NCBI RefSeq assembly: GCF_024734405.1
Contig: NZ_CP059556.1
Location: 1,364,001-1,428,000, forward strand
Source: Saccharopolyspora gregorii
GTDB taxonomy: Bacteria; Actinomycetota; Actinomycetes; Mycobacteriales; Pseudonocardiaceae
Direction: 5' to 3'
DNA: 64,000 nt
Shown here in pieces: positions 11,930 to 22,444 of this stretch (position 1 is its first letter; each line of letters begins with the position of its first letter). Position numbers and translations under genes: made by a program. The notes under the pieces are model-generated. The model made no database searches, was not told the DNA's origin, and worked only from the letters and a program-made list of their open reading frames with translations.

Positions 11930-12460
11930 ATGACCGGTCCGGAGCTGGCCGTGGGCAGAGTCGTGAAGACGCACGGCGTGCGCGGCGAAGTCGTCGTCGA
12001 CGTGCGCACCGACAGCCCTGAACTGCGGTTCGCGCCGGGCGCGGTGCTCGGCGTCCAGCGGCGCGGCAAGCCCGGACCGGACACGCTCACCGTGACAGCC
12101 GCCCGGCCCCACGCCGGGCGGCTGCTGGTGCGCTTCGAGTCGGTGGACGCCATGGACGAGGCCGAGCGGCTGCGCGGTTTCACGCTGACCGTGCGCACCG
12201 ACGAGCTCGCGCCCACCGACGACCCGGACGAGTTCCACGACCACCAGCTGGAAGGTCTGCGAGTGGTGCTGCCGACCGGCGACGAGGTCGGCGTGGTGCG
12301 CGAAGTGCTGCACACGCCCGGCGGCGAACTGCTGTCGGTGCGCACCGCGGACGACGTGGAACGGCTCGTCCCGTTCGTCGCCGCGATCGTGCCCGAGGTG
12401 GACCTCGCGGCCGGGCGCGTCCTCGTCGATCCGCCCGAGGGCCTGCTCGGCGACGGCTGA
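11930..12460 (+). CDS. rimM: 16S rRNA processing protein RimM
   Basis: RimM is a 30S maturation factor that binds uS19. The 176-residue protein has the N-terminal RimM barrel ([21 protein letters not shown]), the linker [14 protein letters not shown], and the C-terminal PRC-barrel ending [30 protein letters not shown], which is diagnostic. It has a short ATG start after GATGAGGACGGC. It sits between khpA and trmD in the usual order. Confidence 0.96.
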   Translation: MTGPELAVGRVVKTHGVRGEVVVDVRTDSPELRFAPGAVLGVQRRGKPGPDTLTVTAARPHAGRLLVRFESVDAMDEAERLRGFTLTVRTDELAPTDDPDEFHDHQLEGLRVVLPTGDEVGVVREVLHTPGGELLSVRTADDVERLVPFVAAIVPEVDLAAGRVLVDPPEGLLGDG

Positions 12461-12516
12461 CGCGTCGCCCCTCTTCCCGGCTCCGCGCCGGAACTCCCCG
12501 CTCGAAGGAACACCCG

Positions 12517-13287
12517 TTGCGCATCGACGTCGTCACGATCTTCCCCGAATACCTGGCTCCGCTGCGCGCCGCGCTGCTGGGCAAGGCGATCGAGCGGGAG
12601 AAGATCTCCGTCGGCGTGCACGACCTGCGCGACTGGACCCACGACGTCCACCGCGCGGTGGACGACAGCCCGTACGGCGGCGGCCCGGGCATGGTGATGA
12701 AGCCCGACGTGTGGGGCGAGGCCCTCGACGAGGTGTGCGGTTCCGGTCCGCAGCCGCCCCGGCTGATCGTGCCCACCCCGGCCGGTCGGCCGTTCACCCA
12801 GCGCACCGCCGTCCGCTGGTCGGCGGAACCGTGGCTGGTGTTCGCCTGCGGCCGCTACGAGGGGATCGACCAGCGGGTGGTCGACGAGGCCGCGTCGCGG
12901 ATGCCCGTGGAGGAGGTCTCCATCGGCGACTACGTGCTCGTCGGCGGCGAGGTCGCCACCCTGACCATGGTCGAGGCCGTGGCGCGGCTGCTGCCGGGCG
13001 TGCTGGGCAACCCGGCCTCCGCGGAGCAGGACTCGTTCTCCGACGGCCTCCTCGAAGGTCCCAGCTACACCCGGCCGGAGGTGTGGCGGGAGCGGCCCGT
13101 CCCGGACGTGCTGCGCTCCGGGAACCACGCCGCCATCGCCCGCTGGCGCCGGGACCGGGCGCTGGACCGGACCTACCGCCGGCGTCCCGACCTGCTGGAG
13201 CGGTTGCCCGCCGAGGCGCTGGACAAGAAGGACCGCGCCCGGCTGGACGCGCTGCGCGCCGAGGACGGGGCGGACGCCCCGGACTGA
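12517..13287 (+). CDS. trmD: tRNA (guanine-N1)-methyltransferase TrmD
   Basis: TrmD makes m1G37 in tRNAs with G36 and so prevents frameshifting. It is a trefoil-knot SPOUT enzyme working as a dimer. The 256-residue protein starts with [16 protein letters not shown], has the substrate loop [28 protein letters not shown], and the SAM knot [15 protein letters not shown], and ends with an acidic C-terminus. The start is TTG after AAGGAACACCCG. It ends the rpsP operon. Confidence 0.97.
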   Translation: MRIDVVTIFPEYLAPLRAALLGKAIEREKISVGVHDLRDWTHDVHRAVDDSPYGGGPGMVMKPDVWGEALDEVCGSGPQPPRLIVPTPAGRPFTQRTAVRWSAEPWLVFACGRYEGIDQRVVDEAASRMPVEEVSIGDYVLVGGEVATLTMVEAVARLLPGVLGNPASAEQDSFSDGLLEGPSYTRPEVWRERPVPDVLRSGNHAAIARWRRDRALDRTYRRRPDLLERLPAEALDKKDRARLDALRAEDGADAPD

Positions 13288-13371
13288 CCGCGCCGGCGCT
13301 CCCGGGTGCCGTTGTCCGGGGTCGGTTGCGGCGCCTGCCTGCGCGTCTGGCACACTTGACGGGTTGCCGAA

Positions 13372-13388
13372 GCCGGATTCGATCCGGC
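13372..13388 (+). repeat. 7-bp perfect inverted repeat in the rplS leader
   Basis: GCCGGAT and ATCCGGC flank a TCG loop about 107 bases before the rplS ATG. It is a small hairpin in the likely leader and may be part of L19 autoregulation; that role is speculative. Confidence 0.5.
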
Positions 13389-13494
13389 GCGCACATCGCA
13401 AGCCAACCCCGTGTCAGGCGGCGGCCGCGGTTCAGTCCGGGCCACGATCCGCGAATGCACGGGTGCCTACGACACGGATGAGGACGGACCACCG

Positions 13495-13854
13495 ATGAAC
13501 ACCCTGGACGCTCTGGACGCCCAGTCGCTGCGTTCCGACATTCCGGCCTTCCGGCCTGGCGACACGCTGAAGGTCTACGTCCGCGTCATCGAGGGTTCGC
13601 GCGAGCGGAACCAGGTCTTCCAGGGCGTCGTGATCCGCCGCCAGGGCGCGGGCGTCCGCGAGACCTTCACCGTCCGCAAGATCTCCTTCGGTGTCGGCGT
13701 GGAGCGCACCTTCCCGGTGCACACCCCCAACATCTCCAAGATCGAGGTCGCCACCCGCGGCCAGGTGCGTCGCGCGAAGCTGTACTACCTGCGCGAGCTC
13801 CGCGGCAAGGCCGCCAAGATCAAGGAGAAGCGGGAGCCGATCGGCGCTTCCTGA
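13495..13854 (+). CDS. rplS: Ribosomal protein bL19
   Basis: bL19 sits at the 30S-50S interface. The 119-residue protein [49 protein letters not shown] matches throughout. I chose ATG 13495 over an upstream in-frame codon because of GAGGACGGACC at the right spacing and the typical N-terminus. It is transcribed separately from trmD and followed by a very strong terminator. Confidence 0.97.
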   Translation: MNTLDALDAQSLRSDIPAFRPGDTLKVYVRVIEGSRERNQVFQGVVIRRQGAGVRETFTVRKISFGVGVERTFPVHTPNISKIEVATRGQVRRAKLYYLRELRGKAAKIKEKREPIGAS

Positions 13855-13885
13855 CGCGGAACTCCCGCCATCGGCGGGTGACTTC

Positions 13886-13925
13886 GGACGACCCGGGTGC
13901 CTCGTGCACCCGGGTCGTCCTTTTT
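13886..13925 (+). terminator. Strong intrinsic terminator after rplS
   Basis: A 15-bp perfect stem (13886-13900 with 13906-13920) with a CTCGT loop is followed at once by TTTTT. It is one of only two classic U-tract terminators on the + strand of this window. Confidence 0.95.
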
Positions 13926-14127
13926 GTTGCCCTGCAGGCGATTCCCTTGATCCACGATCAGGTGAACGAGCCGGTGGGTCGTGGCGCATCACACCCCGGC
14001 TCCGTTCGCGCCGGCCCGGCACCGACCGCTCGCGGCGGGGGAATCCGCACGTCACGGCCGGGATGCGCGCGGCGGCCGCGCGTGCGGGCGGGCAGGGGGA
14101 CTCCGCCGGGGCGCTCCGCGGTTCCAG

Positions 14128-14142
14128 TAGCCTGGCCGCGTG
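14128..14142 (+). promoter_or_regulatory. Leaderless-type promoter of lepB
   Basis: TAGCCT at 14128-14133 lies 6 bases before the GTG start at 14140, with no ribosome-binding site, matching the leaderless layout. Confidence 0.5.
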
Positions 14143-15054
14143 GCCGACGTCATGCGCTCTACCGGACCAGAAGAAGAGCCTCGCGAAGGCGCGGCTGCCG
14201 AACACGCCGAAGGGGGAGGCCGCCGCTCGCGGGGCGGTCGTTCGCGCGAGCGGAAGGGATCGTTCTGGCGGGAGCTGCCGATCCTGGTCGTGACCGCGCT
14301 GGTGCTGACGATCCTGATCCAGGCATTCCTGGCCCGGGTCTACGTGATCCCCTCCCAGTCGATGGAGCAGACGCTGCACGGCTGCGACGGCTGCCAGAAC
14401 GACCGGGTGCTGGTGGACAAGATCTCCTACCGGTTCACCGACCCCGATCCGGGCGACGTCGTGGTCTTCCGCGGCCCGGAGACGTGGGGCCAGAACGACT
14501 TCACGGTCGAGGAGCCCTCGAACCCGGTGGTCGGCTTCATGCAGAGCGCCATGTCGCTGGTCGGCTTCGGCTCGCCCGACGAGAAAGACTTCGTCAAGCG
14601 GGTCATCGCTACCGGCGGGCAGACCGTCGAGTGCTGCGACGACCAGAACCGCATGCTGGTGGACGGCAAGCCGCTCAACGAGCCCTACATCTACTGGGAG
14701 CCGGGCCGCGGCAACGTGCAGAAGGAGTTCTCGCCGGTCACCGTTCCCCAGGGCTACCTGTGGGTGCAGGGCGACAACCGCAACGACTCCAGCGACTCCC
14801 GCATCCAGGGCGGTGGCGGCGTCAACGGTGCGGTGCCGGTGGACAACGTGATCGGCAAGGCCCAGGTGATCGTGCTGCCGCCGCAGCGCTGGCAGAGCAT
14901 CGAGGAGACCGACCCGCAGGCCGACGCGCTCGGCGCGCCCGCCTGGCAGGCGGGGCTTCCCGCGGGGATCGGCTTCGCCGCCGCCTTCCCCGTGCTGTGG
15001 GTGGGGCGCAAGTTCTCCGCCGCAGTCCGGCAGCGCCGCCAGGAGCGGCACTGA
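14140..15054 (+). CDS. lepB: Type I signal peptidase LepB
   Basis: This membrane protease removes signal peptides outside the membrane. The 304-residue protein has a hydrophilic charged N-terminus (about 44 residues), a transmembrane helix ([19 protein letters not shown]), the catalytic Ser74 in [10 protein letters not shown], the catalytic Lys153 in [11 protein letters not shown], and [12 protein letters not shown] second hydrophobic helix ([18 protein letters not shown]) lies near the C-terminus. A CC pair (VECCDD) and C-x-x-C (HGCDGC) are seen in the exported domain. rnhB starts 2 bases after the stop. Confidence 0.96.
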   Translation: MADVMRSTGPEEEPREGAAAEHAEGGGRRSRGGRSRERKGSFWRELPILVVTALVLTILIQAFLARVYVIPSQSMEQTLHGCDGCQNDRVLVDKISYRFTDPDPGDVVVFRGPETWGQNDFTVEEPSNPVVGFMQSAMSLVGFGSPDEKDFVKRVIATGGQTVECCDDQNRMLVDGKPLNEPYIYWEPGRGNVQKEFSPVTVPQGYLWVQGDNRNDSSDSRIQGGGGVNGAVPVDNVIGKAQVIVLPPQRWQSIEETDPQADALGAPAWQAGLPAGIGFAAAFPVLWVGRKFSAAVRQRRQERH

Positions 15055-15056
15055 CG

Positions 15057-15824
15057 GTGGGTGCACGGCTCGCGGTCGCCGGGGCGGGGTGGCGCCCGCC
15101 GCGGCCGGTGATCCGCCGCAGCAGCGGGAACTGGGCACTGCAGAGCGCCGTGGACCGCAGCGGTCTGGGGCCGGTCGCCGGGGTCGACGAAGCGGGTCGC
15201 GGTGCCTGCGCGGGTCCGCTCGTGGTCGCGTCCTGCGTCCTCCGCCCGGGGGACGCGCGGCGGTTCGAAGGGCTCACCGACTCGAAGGTGCTGACCGAGG
15301 CCGAGCGGGAGCGGCTCCACGAGGTGATCCTGCGACGCGCGGAAGCGCACTCGACGGTGGTCATCGACGCGGAGGACGTGGACGCGCTCGGCATCCACGT
15401 GGCGAACCTGGAGGGCATGCGCCGCGCGGTGGCGCGGCTGCCGGTGCACCCCGGGTACGTGCTCACCGACGGCTTCACGGTGCAAGGCCTGGGGGCGCCG
15501 AGCGTCGCGGTGCTCAAGGGGGACCTGGTCGCCGCGTGCGTGGCGGCCGCCTCGGTGCTGGCGAAGGTCACCCGGGACCACATCATGCGCGACCTGCACG
15601 AACGGTGGCCGAGGTACGGGTTCGCCGCGCACAAGGGCTACTGCACCGCGGACCACACCGCGAGCATGCGCGCGCACGGGCCGTGCGCGGAGCACCGCTG
15701 GTCCTACTCGAACGTGGTCGCCGCGGCGCGGTTGCACGGGATGCGTTCGCCGCGCGCGATCATCAGCAAACCCGGTCTGTTCGATGCTTCTGAGGGGGAA
15801 GTGGTGGACAATGGGAGAACGTAG
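15057..15824 (+). CDS. rnhB: Ribonuclease HII
   Basis: This enzyme cleaves RNA in RNA-DNA hybrids and single ribonucleotides in DNA. The catalytic set is present: Asp-Glu in [15 protein letters not shown], the substrate-side LTDSKVL, Asp in YVLTDGF, and the C-terminal [23 protein letters not shown] block. I place the start at GTG 15057, two bases after lepB, giving 255 residues; an in-frame GTG near 15108 is possible. A long upstream open frame in the same phase is not coding. It is co-transcribed with lepB and the DUF2469 gene. Confidence 0.94.
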   Translation: MGARLAVAGAGWRPPRPVIRRSSGNWALQSAVDRSGLGPVAGVDEAGRGACAGPLVVASCVLRPGDARRFEGLTDSKVLTEAERERLHEVILRRAEAHSTVVIDAEDVDALGIHVANLEGMRRAVARLPVHPGYVLTDGFTVQGLGAPSVAVLKGDLVAACVAAASVLAKVTRDHIMRDLHERWPRYGFAAHKGYCTADHTASMRAHGPCAEHRWSYSNVVAAARLHGMRSPRAIISKPGLFDASEGEVVDNGRT

Positions 15825-15854
15825 GACGAACGACGGGGAAGGGCTCGCACTGCG

Positions 15855-16181
15855 ATGAGCGCCGAGGATCTCGAAAAGTACGAGACCGAGATGGAGCTTC
15901 AGCTCTACAAGGAGTACCGCGACATCGTCGGGCAGTTCACCTATGTCGTGGAGACCGAACGGCGCTTCTACCTGGCCAACGCGGTGGACGTGCAGGTCCG
16001 GAACTCCGATTCCGAGGTCTACTTCGAGGTGTCCATGTCGGATGCGTGGGTGTGGGACATGTACCGGCCCGCGCGGTTCGTGAAGAACGTCCGGGTGATC
16101 ACGTTCAAGGACGTCAACGTGGAGGAGCTGGACAAGCCGGACCTCCGGTTGCCGGAGAACGGGCCGTTCGGCGGGAGCTGA
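15855..16181 (+). CDS. DUF2469-domain protein
   Basis: This conserved actinobacterial protein has 108 residues and no known function: MSAEDLEKYETEMELQLYKEYRDIV, then VVETERRFYLANAV, then WVWDMYRPARFVKNVRVITFKDVNVEEL. It is strongly acidic at the N-terminus and aromatic in the middle, with no membrane segment. It nearly always follows rnhB in this phylum, so its conservation comes with context. It starts 30 bases after rnhB and ends the lepB operon. Confidence 0.93.
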   Translation: MSAEDLEKYETEMELQLYKEYRDIVGQFTYVVETERRFYLANAVDVQVRNSDSEVYFEVSMSDAWVWDMYRPARFVKNVRVITFKDVNVEELDKPDLRLPENGPFGGS

Positions 16182-16221
16182 GCGGCAGCGGGCGGAGGGG
16201 CGCCCGGAACGGATGTCGGTG

Positions 16222-16255
16222 GAACGGGTGATCACCTGCGGGTGGTCACCCGTTC
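16222..16255 (+). terminator. Terminator hairpin after lepB-rnhB-DUF2469
   Basis: A 15-bp stem (16222-16236 with 16241-16255) with one G-U wobble surrounds a TGCG loop and lies 41 bases past the DUF2469 stop. Confidence 0.75.
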
Positions 16256-16425
16256 TGCGTTTCCCGGACGGGTGCCTGTAGCCCGTTCCCGCTCGAGTTG
16301 TCCACAGGTCGTCGATCCATCCACAGATTTCCCATTCGGGTCTGGTGGGTGCGATCCGGCCGGGGCAGTTTGGAATGGAGCCCGGAGATCCGCTCCGGGA
16401 TTCCACTCCAGCCCGGGAGGACATC

Positions 16426-16839
16426 ATGGCGGTGCGAACGCTCGACTACCGGCCGTTGCGCGGCGCGCTCTCCGACTTCTCCGAACGCGGAACGCACGCG
16501 TTGGGGCGAGCGGGCGAACGGCTCGCGGCCGAACACCTGGAGCGGCTCGGTGTTTCGGTGCTCGCGCGGAACTGGCGGACCGCGCGGGGCGAGCTCGACA
16601 TCATCGGCACCGACGGCGACCTCGTGGTGTTCTGCGAGGTCAAGACCCGCTCCGGCATCGACTACGGGGCGCCGCTGAACGCGATCGGGCCGAACAAGAT
16701 CCGCCGGCTGCGGGAGCTGGCGCGGGCGTGGCTCGCGGAGCGGCGGCTCGTCGGCTGCTGGGTGCGGTTCGACGTCATCTCCATCCTGTGGCCGCCGAAG
16801 GGCCCGATCACCCTCGACCACCTGCCGGGGGTGTTCTGA
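16426..16839 (+). CDS. yraN: UPF0102/YraN family endonuclease-like protein
   Basis: This is a 137-residue protein with an archaeal Holliday-junction-resolvase-like fold. The core [51 protein letters not shown] contains the nuclease-type Glu, Asp, and Glu-x-Lys residues. I chose ATG 16426, which follows CCCGGGAGGACATC. It is followed directly by yifB, the usual yraN-yifB-dprA order linked to DNA uptake and recombination. Confidence 0.93.
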   Translation: MAVRTLDYRPLRGALSDFSERGTHALGRAGERLAAEHLERLGVSVLARNWRTARGELDIIGTDGDLVVFCEVKTRSGIDYGAPLNAIGPNKIRRLRELARAWLAERRLVGCWVRFDVISILWPPKGPITLDHLPGVF

Positions 16840-18357
16840 ATGGCGCTGCGGCGGACCTGGGCGGTCGCGCTGTTCGGCGTGGACGGCCGGCTGGTCGAGA
16901 TCGAAGCGGACGTACGCCGGGGCGGGCTGCCGAACGTGCAGCTGCTCGGACTGCCGGACACGGCGCTGCAGGAGGCGAAGAACCGGGTGCGTGCCGCGGT
17001 GCAGAACTCCCGGGAGGACTGGCCGCAGAGCTGCGTGACGCTGGCGCTCTCCCCGGCCGCGCTGCCGAAGGCGGGGACCTCGTACGACCTGGCCCTGGCC
17101 TGCGCGGTCCTGGCCGGGGCCGAACAGGTTCCCCCGCGGTTGCTGGAGGGAACGGTGCTGTTCGGCGAACTGGCGCTGGACGGCCGGATCCGATCGGTGC
17201 GGGGGCTGCTGCCCGCGCTGCTGGCGGCCCGGCGGGAAGGCGTGCGGCGGGCCGTCGTGCCGGTGGAGGGCCTGGCCGAAGGGCAGCTGGTGGACGGGCT
17301 GGAGGTGCTCGGCGCGCACGACCTCGGTGAGGTCATCGGCTGGCTGCGCGGCCAGGCGGAACTCGCGGACCGCCCTGCCGAGCCGACCGCTGGGCAGGCC
17401 GTCGAGGCGGAAGACCTGGTGGACGTGCTGGGGCAGCCGGAGGCGCGGTGGGCGCTGGAGGTGGCCGCGGCGGGCGGGCACCACCTGCTGCTGGTCGGGC
17501 CACCGGGCACCGGCAAGACGATGCTGGCGCGGCGGTTGGGCGGTCTGCTGCCGGACCTGACCCGGCAGGAGGCGCTGGAGGTCACCGCGATCCACTCGGT
17601 CGCCGGTGAGCTCCGCGGTGGGGCTCCGCTGGTGTCGGCGCCGCCGTTCGTGGCGCCGCACCACTCGACTTCGGTGCCCGGGCTGATCGGCGGCGGATCG
17701 GGACTCGCGCGACCCGGAGCGGTCAGCAGGGCGCACCGCGGCACGCTGTTCTTGGACGAGGCCTGCGAGTTCGGGCCGCAGCGGCTCGAAGCGCTGCGCA
17801 CCGCGCTGGAAGAGGGCGAGGTCCGGTTGTCCCGGCGGGACGGCACGCTGCGGTACCCGGCGCGGTTCCAGCTCGTGCTGGCCACGAACCCGTGCCCGTG
17901 CGCTCCGGCGCGCGATGCCGACTGCCACTGCGCGCCGCAGGCCAGGCGACGCTACTTCGGCAAGCTCTCCGGGCCGTTGCTGGACCGGGTCGACCTGCGG
18001 GTGGACATGCGTCCGGTCACCGCGATGACCATGCGCGGCGGCGAGCCGCCGGAGTCGTCCGAGGTGGTCCGGGCGAGGGTGGCCCGGGCGCGAGAAGTCG
18101 CCGCCGAGCGGTGGTCGGAGCGCGGGTGGCGGACCAACGGCGAGGTTCCGGGTCCGGTGCTGCGCCGCGAGTTCGGCCTGCCTGGGAAGGTGACCGCGCT
18201 GCTGGACCGCGGGCTGGACGCGGGCGCGGTGACCGCGCGCGGCGCCGACCGCTGCCTGCGGGTGGCGTGGACGCTGGCCGATCTGGACGGGCGGGAGCGG
18301 CCCGAGGCCGAGCACGTGGCCGCGGCGCTGGCCTTCCGGGAACGGAGGCCGGCGTGA
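16840..18357 (+). CDS. yifB: YifB/ComM family Mg-chelatase-like AAA+ ATPase
   Basis: ComM is a hexameric helicase for branch migration during natural transformation. The 505-residue protein has the N-terminal Lon-like fold (VEIEADVRRGGLPNVQLLGLPDTALQEAKNRVRAAV), Walker A LLVGPPGTGKTMLARRL, Walker B FLDEACEFGPQ, a Cys-rich loop NPCPCAPARDADCHC, and sensor/arginine elements SGPLLDRVDLRVDM. It starts at the base after the yraN stop. The Cys-rich loop could bind zinc. Confidence 0.93.
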   Translation: MALRRTWAVALFGVDGRLVEIEADVRRGGLPNVQLLGLPDTALQEAKNRVRAAVQNSREDWPQSCVTLALSPAALPKAGTSYDLALACAVLAGAEQVPPRLLEGTVLFGELALDGRIRSVRGLLPALLAARREGVRRAVVPVEGLAEGQLVDGLEVLGAHDLGEVIGWLRGQAELADRPAEPTAGQAVEAEDLVDVLGQPEARWALEVAAAGGHHLLLVGPPGTGKTMLARRLGGLLPDLTRQEALEVTAIHSVAGELRGGAPLVSAPPFVAPHHSTSVPGLIGGGSGLARPGAVSRAHRGTLFLDEACEFGPQRLEALRTALEEGEVRLSRRDGTLRYPARFQLVLATNPCPCAPARDADCHCAPQARRRYFGKLSGPLLDRVDLRVDMRPVTAMTMRGGEPPESSEVVRARVARAREVAAERWSERGWRTNGEVPGPVLRREFGLPGKVTALLDRGLDAGAVTARGADRCLRVAWTLADLDGRERPEAEHVAAALAFRERRPA

Positions 18358-18454
18358 ACGCCCCGGTGCAAGTGGTGCGGACAGTGCTGAACGGATGGGC
18401 ATCGTGCGAGGCCTCCGCGCACGTGGCGGCGTCCCGTGGAGAGCGGGGTGCGCG

Positions 18455-19600
18455 ATGACCGGCACGGCGCGGGACGAGCGGCTCCGCGCGGCCCGCGCGT
18501 ACCTCGCGGCGGTGGCGGAACCGCCGGCTCCGGCGCTCGCCGGGTGCGTCGCCGAGCACGGGCCCGTCCGGGTCGCCGAACTGGTCCACCGCGGTGTCGC
18601 TCCGGCGGCGGTGGCCGACGAGGTGGAGGCCCGCCGGGAACACGTCTCGGGGGCCGGGCTCCTGGCCGCCACCCGGAGCAGCGGAGCCCGGCTGCTGGTC
18701 CCGGAGGACCCGGACTGGCCTGCGGAGCGGTTCGCGCTGCTGGCCGGGGCGGCCGAAGTCGGGGTGCCGGGCCTGGCCGCGCCGCTGGCGCTGTGGGTGC
18801 GGGGCCGGGCGGAACTCGGCCCGGCGTTGGGGTCCTCGGTGGCCGTGGTCGGAGCCCGAGCGGCGACCGGGTACGGCGAACACCTGGCGGCGGAGTTGGG
18901 CCACGGCCTCGCCGCGTCCGGGGTCGCGGTGGTCTCCGGCGCGGCCTACGGGATCGACGGGGCGGCGCACCGGGGCGCGTTGGCGGCGGGCGGTACCACC
19001 GTCGCCTTCCTGGCCTGCGGCATCGACGTCGACTACCCGGCCGGGCACGGGCGGCTGCTGCGGGCGATCGCGGCGCAGGGGCTGGTGGCGACCGAGTACG
19101 CCCCGGGAACGACGCCTCGGCGGCACCGCTTCCTGGTGCGCAACCGGCTGATCGCCGCGTGCGGGCACGGCACCGTGGTCGTGGAGGCGGGCGCGCGCAG
19201 CGGTGCGGGCAACACCGCCAACACCACTGATGCGCTGGGGTTGCCGCTGATGGCGGTGCCGGGTCCGGTCACCTCGGCGAGCTCGGTGGGGTGCCACGAC
19301 ATGGTCCGGGCGGGAAAGGCGGTGCTGGTGACCTCGACGGCCCAGGTGCTCGAAATGATCAATCCGCTGGGTGCGGCGCCACCGGTGGATCCGGTGGCCG
19401 CGGACCGTCCCACCGACGCGCTGGAACCACGGGCACGCCGGTTGCACGATGCGATCGTTGCTTGCAACGGCGCCGATTCCGGGCGGCTCGCGCGCGAATG
19501 CGGATTGCCGGTGCGCACGGTGCGCGCGCTGCTGCCGGAGCTGGAACTGGCCGGACTGGTCGAGCGGAAGGAGGGCGGCTGGATCGCGGCGGGCGGGTGA
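18455..19600 (+). CDS. dprA: DNA-processing protein DprA
   Basis: DprA loads RecA on incoming single-stranded DNA. The 381-residue protein has an N-terminal helical region, the Rossmann core ([63 protein letters not shown]) and a C-terminal winged helix (about 320-381). I start at ATG 18455 after GAGAGCGGGG. The 97 bases after yifB hold only a doubtful 34-codon frame. Together with yifB this keeps a competence-type cassette, though uptake genes are not in the window. Confidence 0.93.
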   Translation: MTGTARDERLRAARAYLAAVAEPPAPALAGCVAEHGPVRVAELVHRGVAPAAVADEVEARREHVSGAGLLAATRSSGARLLVPEDPDWPAERFALLAGAAEVGVPGLAAPLALWVRGRAELGPALGSSVAVVGARAATGYGEHLAAELGHGLAASGVAVVSGAAYGIDGAAHRGALAAGGTTVAFLACGIDVDYPAGHGRLLRAIAAQGLVATEYAPGTTPRRHRFLVRNRLIAACGHGTVVVEAGARSGAGNTANTTDALGLPLMAVPGPVTSASSVGCHDMVRAGKAVLVTSTAQVLEMINPLGAAPPVDPVAADRPTDALEPRARRLHDAIVACNGADSGRLARECGLPVRTVRALLPELELAGLVERKEGGWIAAGG

Positions 19601-19691
19601 ACGGCCCGCGACCGGCAGCAAGCGGCGATGGGATCGCGTTCACGGCGTGGCCCCCTTGACCGGGCCCCGTCCAGGGGCGAGCGTTTGCGAT

Positions 19692-20669
19692 ATGGAACGC
19701 ACACGGTCCGGCGCGACCGCGAGAACCGACCTCCGGGCGGCTCGGGCGGCGTTGCCGGCGGAGCTGGGCGGGGCCGCGGACGGGTTCCAGCGGCACCTCG
19801 CCGCGGAGCGCGGACTCTCGGAGCACACCGTGCGGGCCTACCTCGGAGACGTGTCCTCGTTGCTGGCCGACGTCGCCGCGCACGCGGGACCCGGCGCCGG
19901 TCTGCACGCGGTGACCCTGCCCGCGCTGCGCTCCTGGCTCGCCGGGCAGCACGCCCAGGGCATCAGCCGGGCGACGCTGGCTCGCCGGGCGGCGTCGGTG
20001 CGGACCTTCACCGCCTGGGCGCACCGCACCGGCCTGCTCGCCGCCGACCCGGGACCGCGGCTGGCCGCGCCCGGCAAGCACCGCTCGCTGCCCGCGGTGC
20101 TGCGCGCCGACCAGGCCGATTCCGCGATGGCGGCTTCCGCCTCGGGCGCGGAGCAGGGCGACCCGGTCGCGCTGCGCGACCACGCGCTGCTGGAACTGCT
20201 CTACGCGACCGGCGTCAGAGTCGCGGAGCTGTGCGGTCTCGATCTCGATGACATCGATCGCGAGCGCAGGCTGCTGAGGGTGCTGGGCAAGGGCAAGCGG
20301 GAACGGGCGGTGCCGTTCGGCGCACCGGCCGATGCGGCACTGGAACGGTGGCTGTCGGCGGGACGGCCCGCGCTGCGCACCGACCGGTCCGGGCCCGCGG
20401 TCTTCCTCGGCGCGCGCGGCGGCAGGCTGGACCAGCGCATGGCCCGCCGGGTCGTGCACGACGCGGTGCAGGCCGTGCCGGGCGCGGCCGACCTCGGGCC
20501 GCACGGCCTGCGGCATTCGGCTGCGACCCATCTGCTCGAAGGAGGAGCAGACCTCCGTAGCGTTCAGGAGTTGCTTGGTCACGCTACGCTCGCAACGACC
20601 CAGCTTTACACCCACGTGACCGTCGACCGGCTGAAGGCGATTCATGACCGAACCCACCCCCGTTCCTGA
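19692..20669 (+). CDS. xerC: Tyrosine recombinase XerC
   Basis: XerC resolves chromosome dimers at dif with XerD. The 325-residue protein has the SAM-like N-terminal domain ([28 protein letters not shown]) and the catalytic set: Arg in [11 protein letters not shown], Lys in [12 protein letters not shown], His-x-x-Arg in [12 protein letters not shown], His in [10 protein letters not shown] and Tyr in QLYTHVT. I chose ATG 19692. Its 3' end overlaps the sigma factor start by 26 bases, so the two are co-translated. The position between dprA and rpsB is the usual xerC site. Confidence 0.94.
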   Translation: MERTRSGATARTDLRAARAALPAELGGAADGFQRHLAAERGLSEHTVRAYLGDVSSLLADVAAHAGPGAGLHAVTLPALRSWLAGQHAQGISRATLARRAASVRTFTAWAHRTGLLAADPGPRLAAPGKHRSLPAVLRADQADSAMAASASGAEQGDPVALRDHALLELLYATGVRVAELCGLDLDDIDRERRLLRVLGKGKRERAVPFGAPADAALERWLSAGRPALRTDRSGPAVFLGARGGRLDQRMARRVVHDAVQAVPGAADLGPHGLRHSAATHLLEGGADLRSVQELLGHATLATTQLYTHVTVDRLKAIHDRTHPRS

Positions 20670-21738
20670 CGACGCCGGGGGCGGTGCCCGCACCGTGGCC
20701 ACGGAAGCGACATCGAGATCGACGTCGTCGAGGGCGAACCTCCCCGGCGAGCCGACCCCGCAGCGCAGCCGAAACGGCCGTGGCACGAGCTCCGCGACCA
20801 ACGGCGCGAAGGTCAACGGCAGCCGGCAGCCCGAGGGCGCGGCCGCTTCCGAGCGGGCCGCCGCGCAGCCGGAGCGCGCCACCCGATCCAGGGGCGACCA
20901 AGAGGCTGACGCGGCGAAGCCCCCGGTCTCCGCGCGCCTGCCGTACCTGGTGCCGGACGACCAGCGCAGCGCCGACGAGGTCGAGGCCGGCATCGTCGCG
21001 CTGTGGCAGGCCTTCGGCGAACACCGCGACCAGGGGCTGCGGGACCGCTTGGTGCTGCACTACGCGCCGCTGGTCAAGTACGTCGCGGGCCGGGTCGGTA
21101 CCGGGCTGCCCTCCCACGTCGAGGTTTCCGACCTGGTGCAGTCCGGAATATTCGGCCTGGTCGACGCGATCGAGAAGTTCGAGCCGGAACGCGGCCTGAA
21201 GTTCGAGACTTACGCGATGCAGCGGATCCGGGGCGCCATCCTGGACGACCTGCGCGCGCAGGACTGGGTGCCGCGTTCGGTCCGCAGCCGGGCCCGCGAC
21301 CTCGAACGGGCGTTGGAACGGCTCGAAGCGAAGCTGCAGCGGCACGCCACCGACGTCGAGCTGGCCGACGAACTCGACGTGTCCGCCGACGAGCTGCGCG
21401 AGCTGTTCGCGCAGCTGCAGATGACCAGCGTCGTCGCCCTCGACGACCTGATCAGCGTCGGCTGGGGTGGCACCGCCTCGCTGGCCGAGACGCTGCCCGA
21501 CGACCGCGCCGAGGACCCGGTGGCCGCCCTGGTGGATCGGGACAGCCGCAGGCAGCTCGCCGAGGCGGTGGAGCGGCTCAGCGACCGCGACCGGGTCGTG
21601 GTGACGCTCTACTACTTCGAGAACCTGACCCTCGCCGAGATAGGCAAGGTCCTCGGCGTGACCGAGTCCCGGGTCTGCCAGCTGCACACCCGCGCGGTCC
21701 TGCGGCTGCGGAGCAAGCTCACCGAACCGCAGGGCTGA
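20644..21738 (+). CDS. whiG: FliA/WhiG-family sigma factor
   Basis: This 364-residue alternative sigma factor has region 2 ([79 protein letters not shown]), region 3, and region 4 ([45 protein letters not shown]). In Streptomyces WhiG starts sporulation of aerial hyphae, which suggests a differentiating organism. The first 95 residues are disordered and rich in Ser, Arg, Ala and Pro, longer than usual. The ATG lies inside the xerC end. The 3' end overlaps the convergent M23 gene by 20 bases. Confidence 0.92.
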   Translation: MTEPTPVPDDAGGGARTVATEATSRSTSSRANLPGEPTPQRSRNGRGTSSATNGAKVNGSRQPEGAAASERAAAQPERATRSRGDQEADAAKPPVSARLPYLVPDDQRSADEVEAGIVALWQAFGEHRDQGLRDRLVLHYAPLVKYVAGRVGTGLPSHVEVSDLVQSGIFGLVDAIEKFEPERGLKFETYAMQRIRGAILDDLRAQDWVPRSVRSRARDLERALERLEAKLQRHATDVELADELDVSADELRELFAQLQMTSVVALDDLISVGWGGTASLAETLPDDRAEDPVAALVDRDSRRQLAEAVERLSDRDRVVVTLYYFENLTLAEIGKVLGVTESRVCQLHTRAVLRLRSKLTEPQG

Positions 21739-22444
21739 GCTCGGCGGACGGGCGCGGTTCGCCGGACCACGGCAGCAACCGGACCGCGCCGCCGCCGAGC
21801 AGGAGCATCGGGTCCTGGTAGCGCTCGCCCCGGCGAGCACCCCAGTGCAGGCAGGCCGCGCCCGAACAACCGGGATGGCCGGGTTCGAGCAGGCCGAGCG
21901 GCGTGCCAGCACCGACCCGGTCACCGCGCTCGACCGAGGCGCGGACCGGTTCGTAGGTGGTGCGCAACCCGCCCGCGTGCTCGACCGACACCAGCGGCCG
22001 GCCCGCGACGAGTCCGGCGAAGCGCACCACGCCGGGGCCGGCGGCGAGCACCACCGCCCCGGGTGTCCCGGGCAGGTCCACGCCGCGGTGGCCGGGGCCG
22101 TAGGCGGTGGTCGGCGCCTGGAACGGCCGCGACACCGTCGAACCGGGCAGCGGCAGGCGGAAGCCGTGGCCACCGGTGGGCGCCGCGGATCGCTCGGCCG
22201 TGGCCCCCTCCATCCCGAGCCCGGCCGTGGCGGTCCTGGGCGTCGAGGCGGAGACCGGCGCGGCCCCGGGCAGCACCGCGACCGGCAGCAGCGCGACCGA
22301 CAGCACCGCGACCGGCAGCAGCGCCGACAGCGCCAGCGCGGCGATCGGCCCGAGCGGGGACCCGCTTGGCGGTCGGGGTGGTGACGGGCGGTGGCCGGGC
22401 CGCCCACCAGCGCGGGAGCCGGGTGTGCGGGGGAGCGGGAGCAT
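21719..22444 (-). CDS. Secreted M23 (LytM-type) peptidase
   Basis: This is a 241-residue exported protein. It has a basic N-terminus, then a long hydrophobic stretch ([20 protein letters not shown]), then LytM motifs: [16 protein letters not shown] with metal His and Asp, and LHWGARRG with the His-x-His-equivalent HW(G). No His is visible at the first position of the classic H-x-H pair, where LHWG stands instead, so activity should be checked. The start is ATG 22444 with GGTGGAACC upstream. LytM proteins cleave peptidoglycan cross-bridges or activate amidases. It is convergent with whiG; an M23 gene between xerC/whiG and rpsB is common in actinobacteria. Confidence 0.87.
   Translation of the reverse strand: MLPLPRTPGSRAGGRPGHRPSPPRPPSGSPLGPIAALALSALLPVAVLSVALLPVAVLPGAAPVSASTPRTATAGLGMEGATAERSAAPTGGHGFRLPLPGSTVSRPFQAPTTAYGPGHRGVDLPGTPGAVVLAAGPGVVRFAGLVAGRPLVSVEHAGGLRTTYEPVRASVERGDRVGAGTPLGLLEPGHPGCSGAACLHWGARRGERYQDPMLLLGGGAVRLLPWSGEPRPSAELSPAVR

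Noticed and set aside
18354-18458. A 34-codon frame between yifB and dprA, overlapping both in GTGA and ATGA
   Set aside because: The overlaps look like coupling, but the peptide has no recognisable pattern and chance open frames of this size are common here. Only conservation would make it credible.
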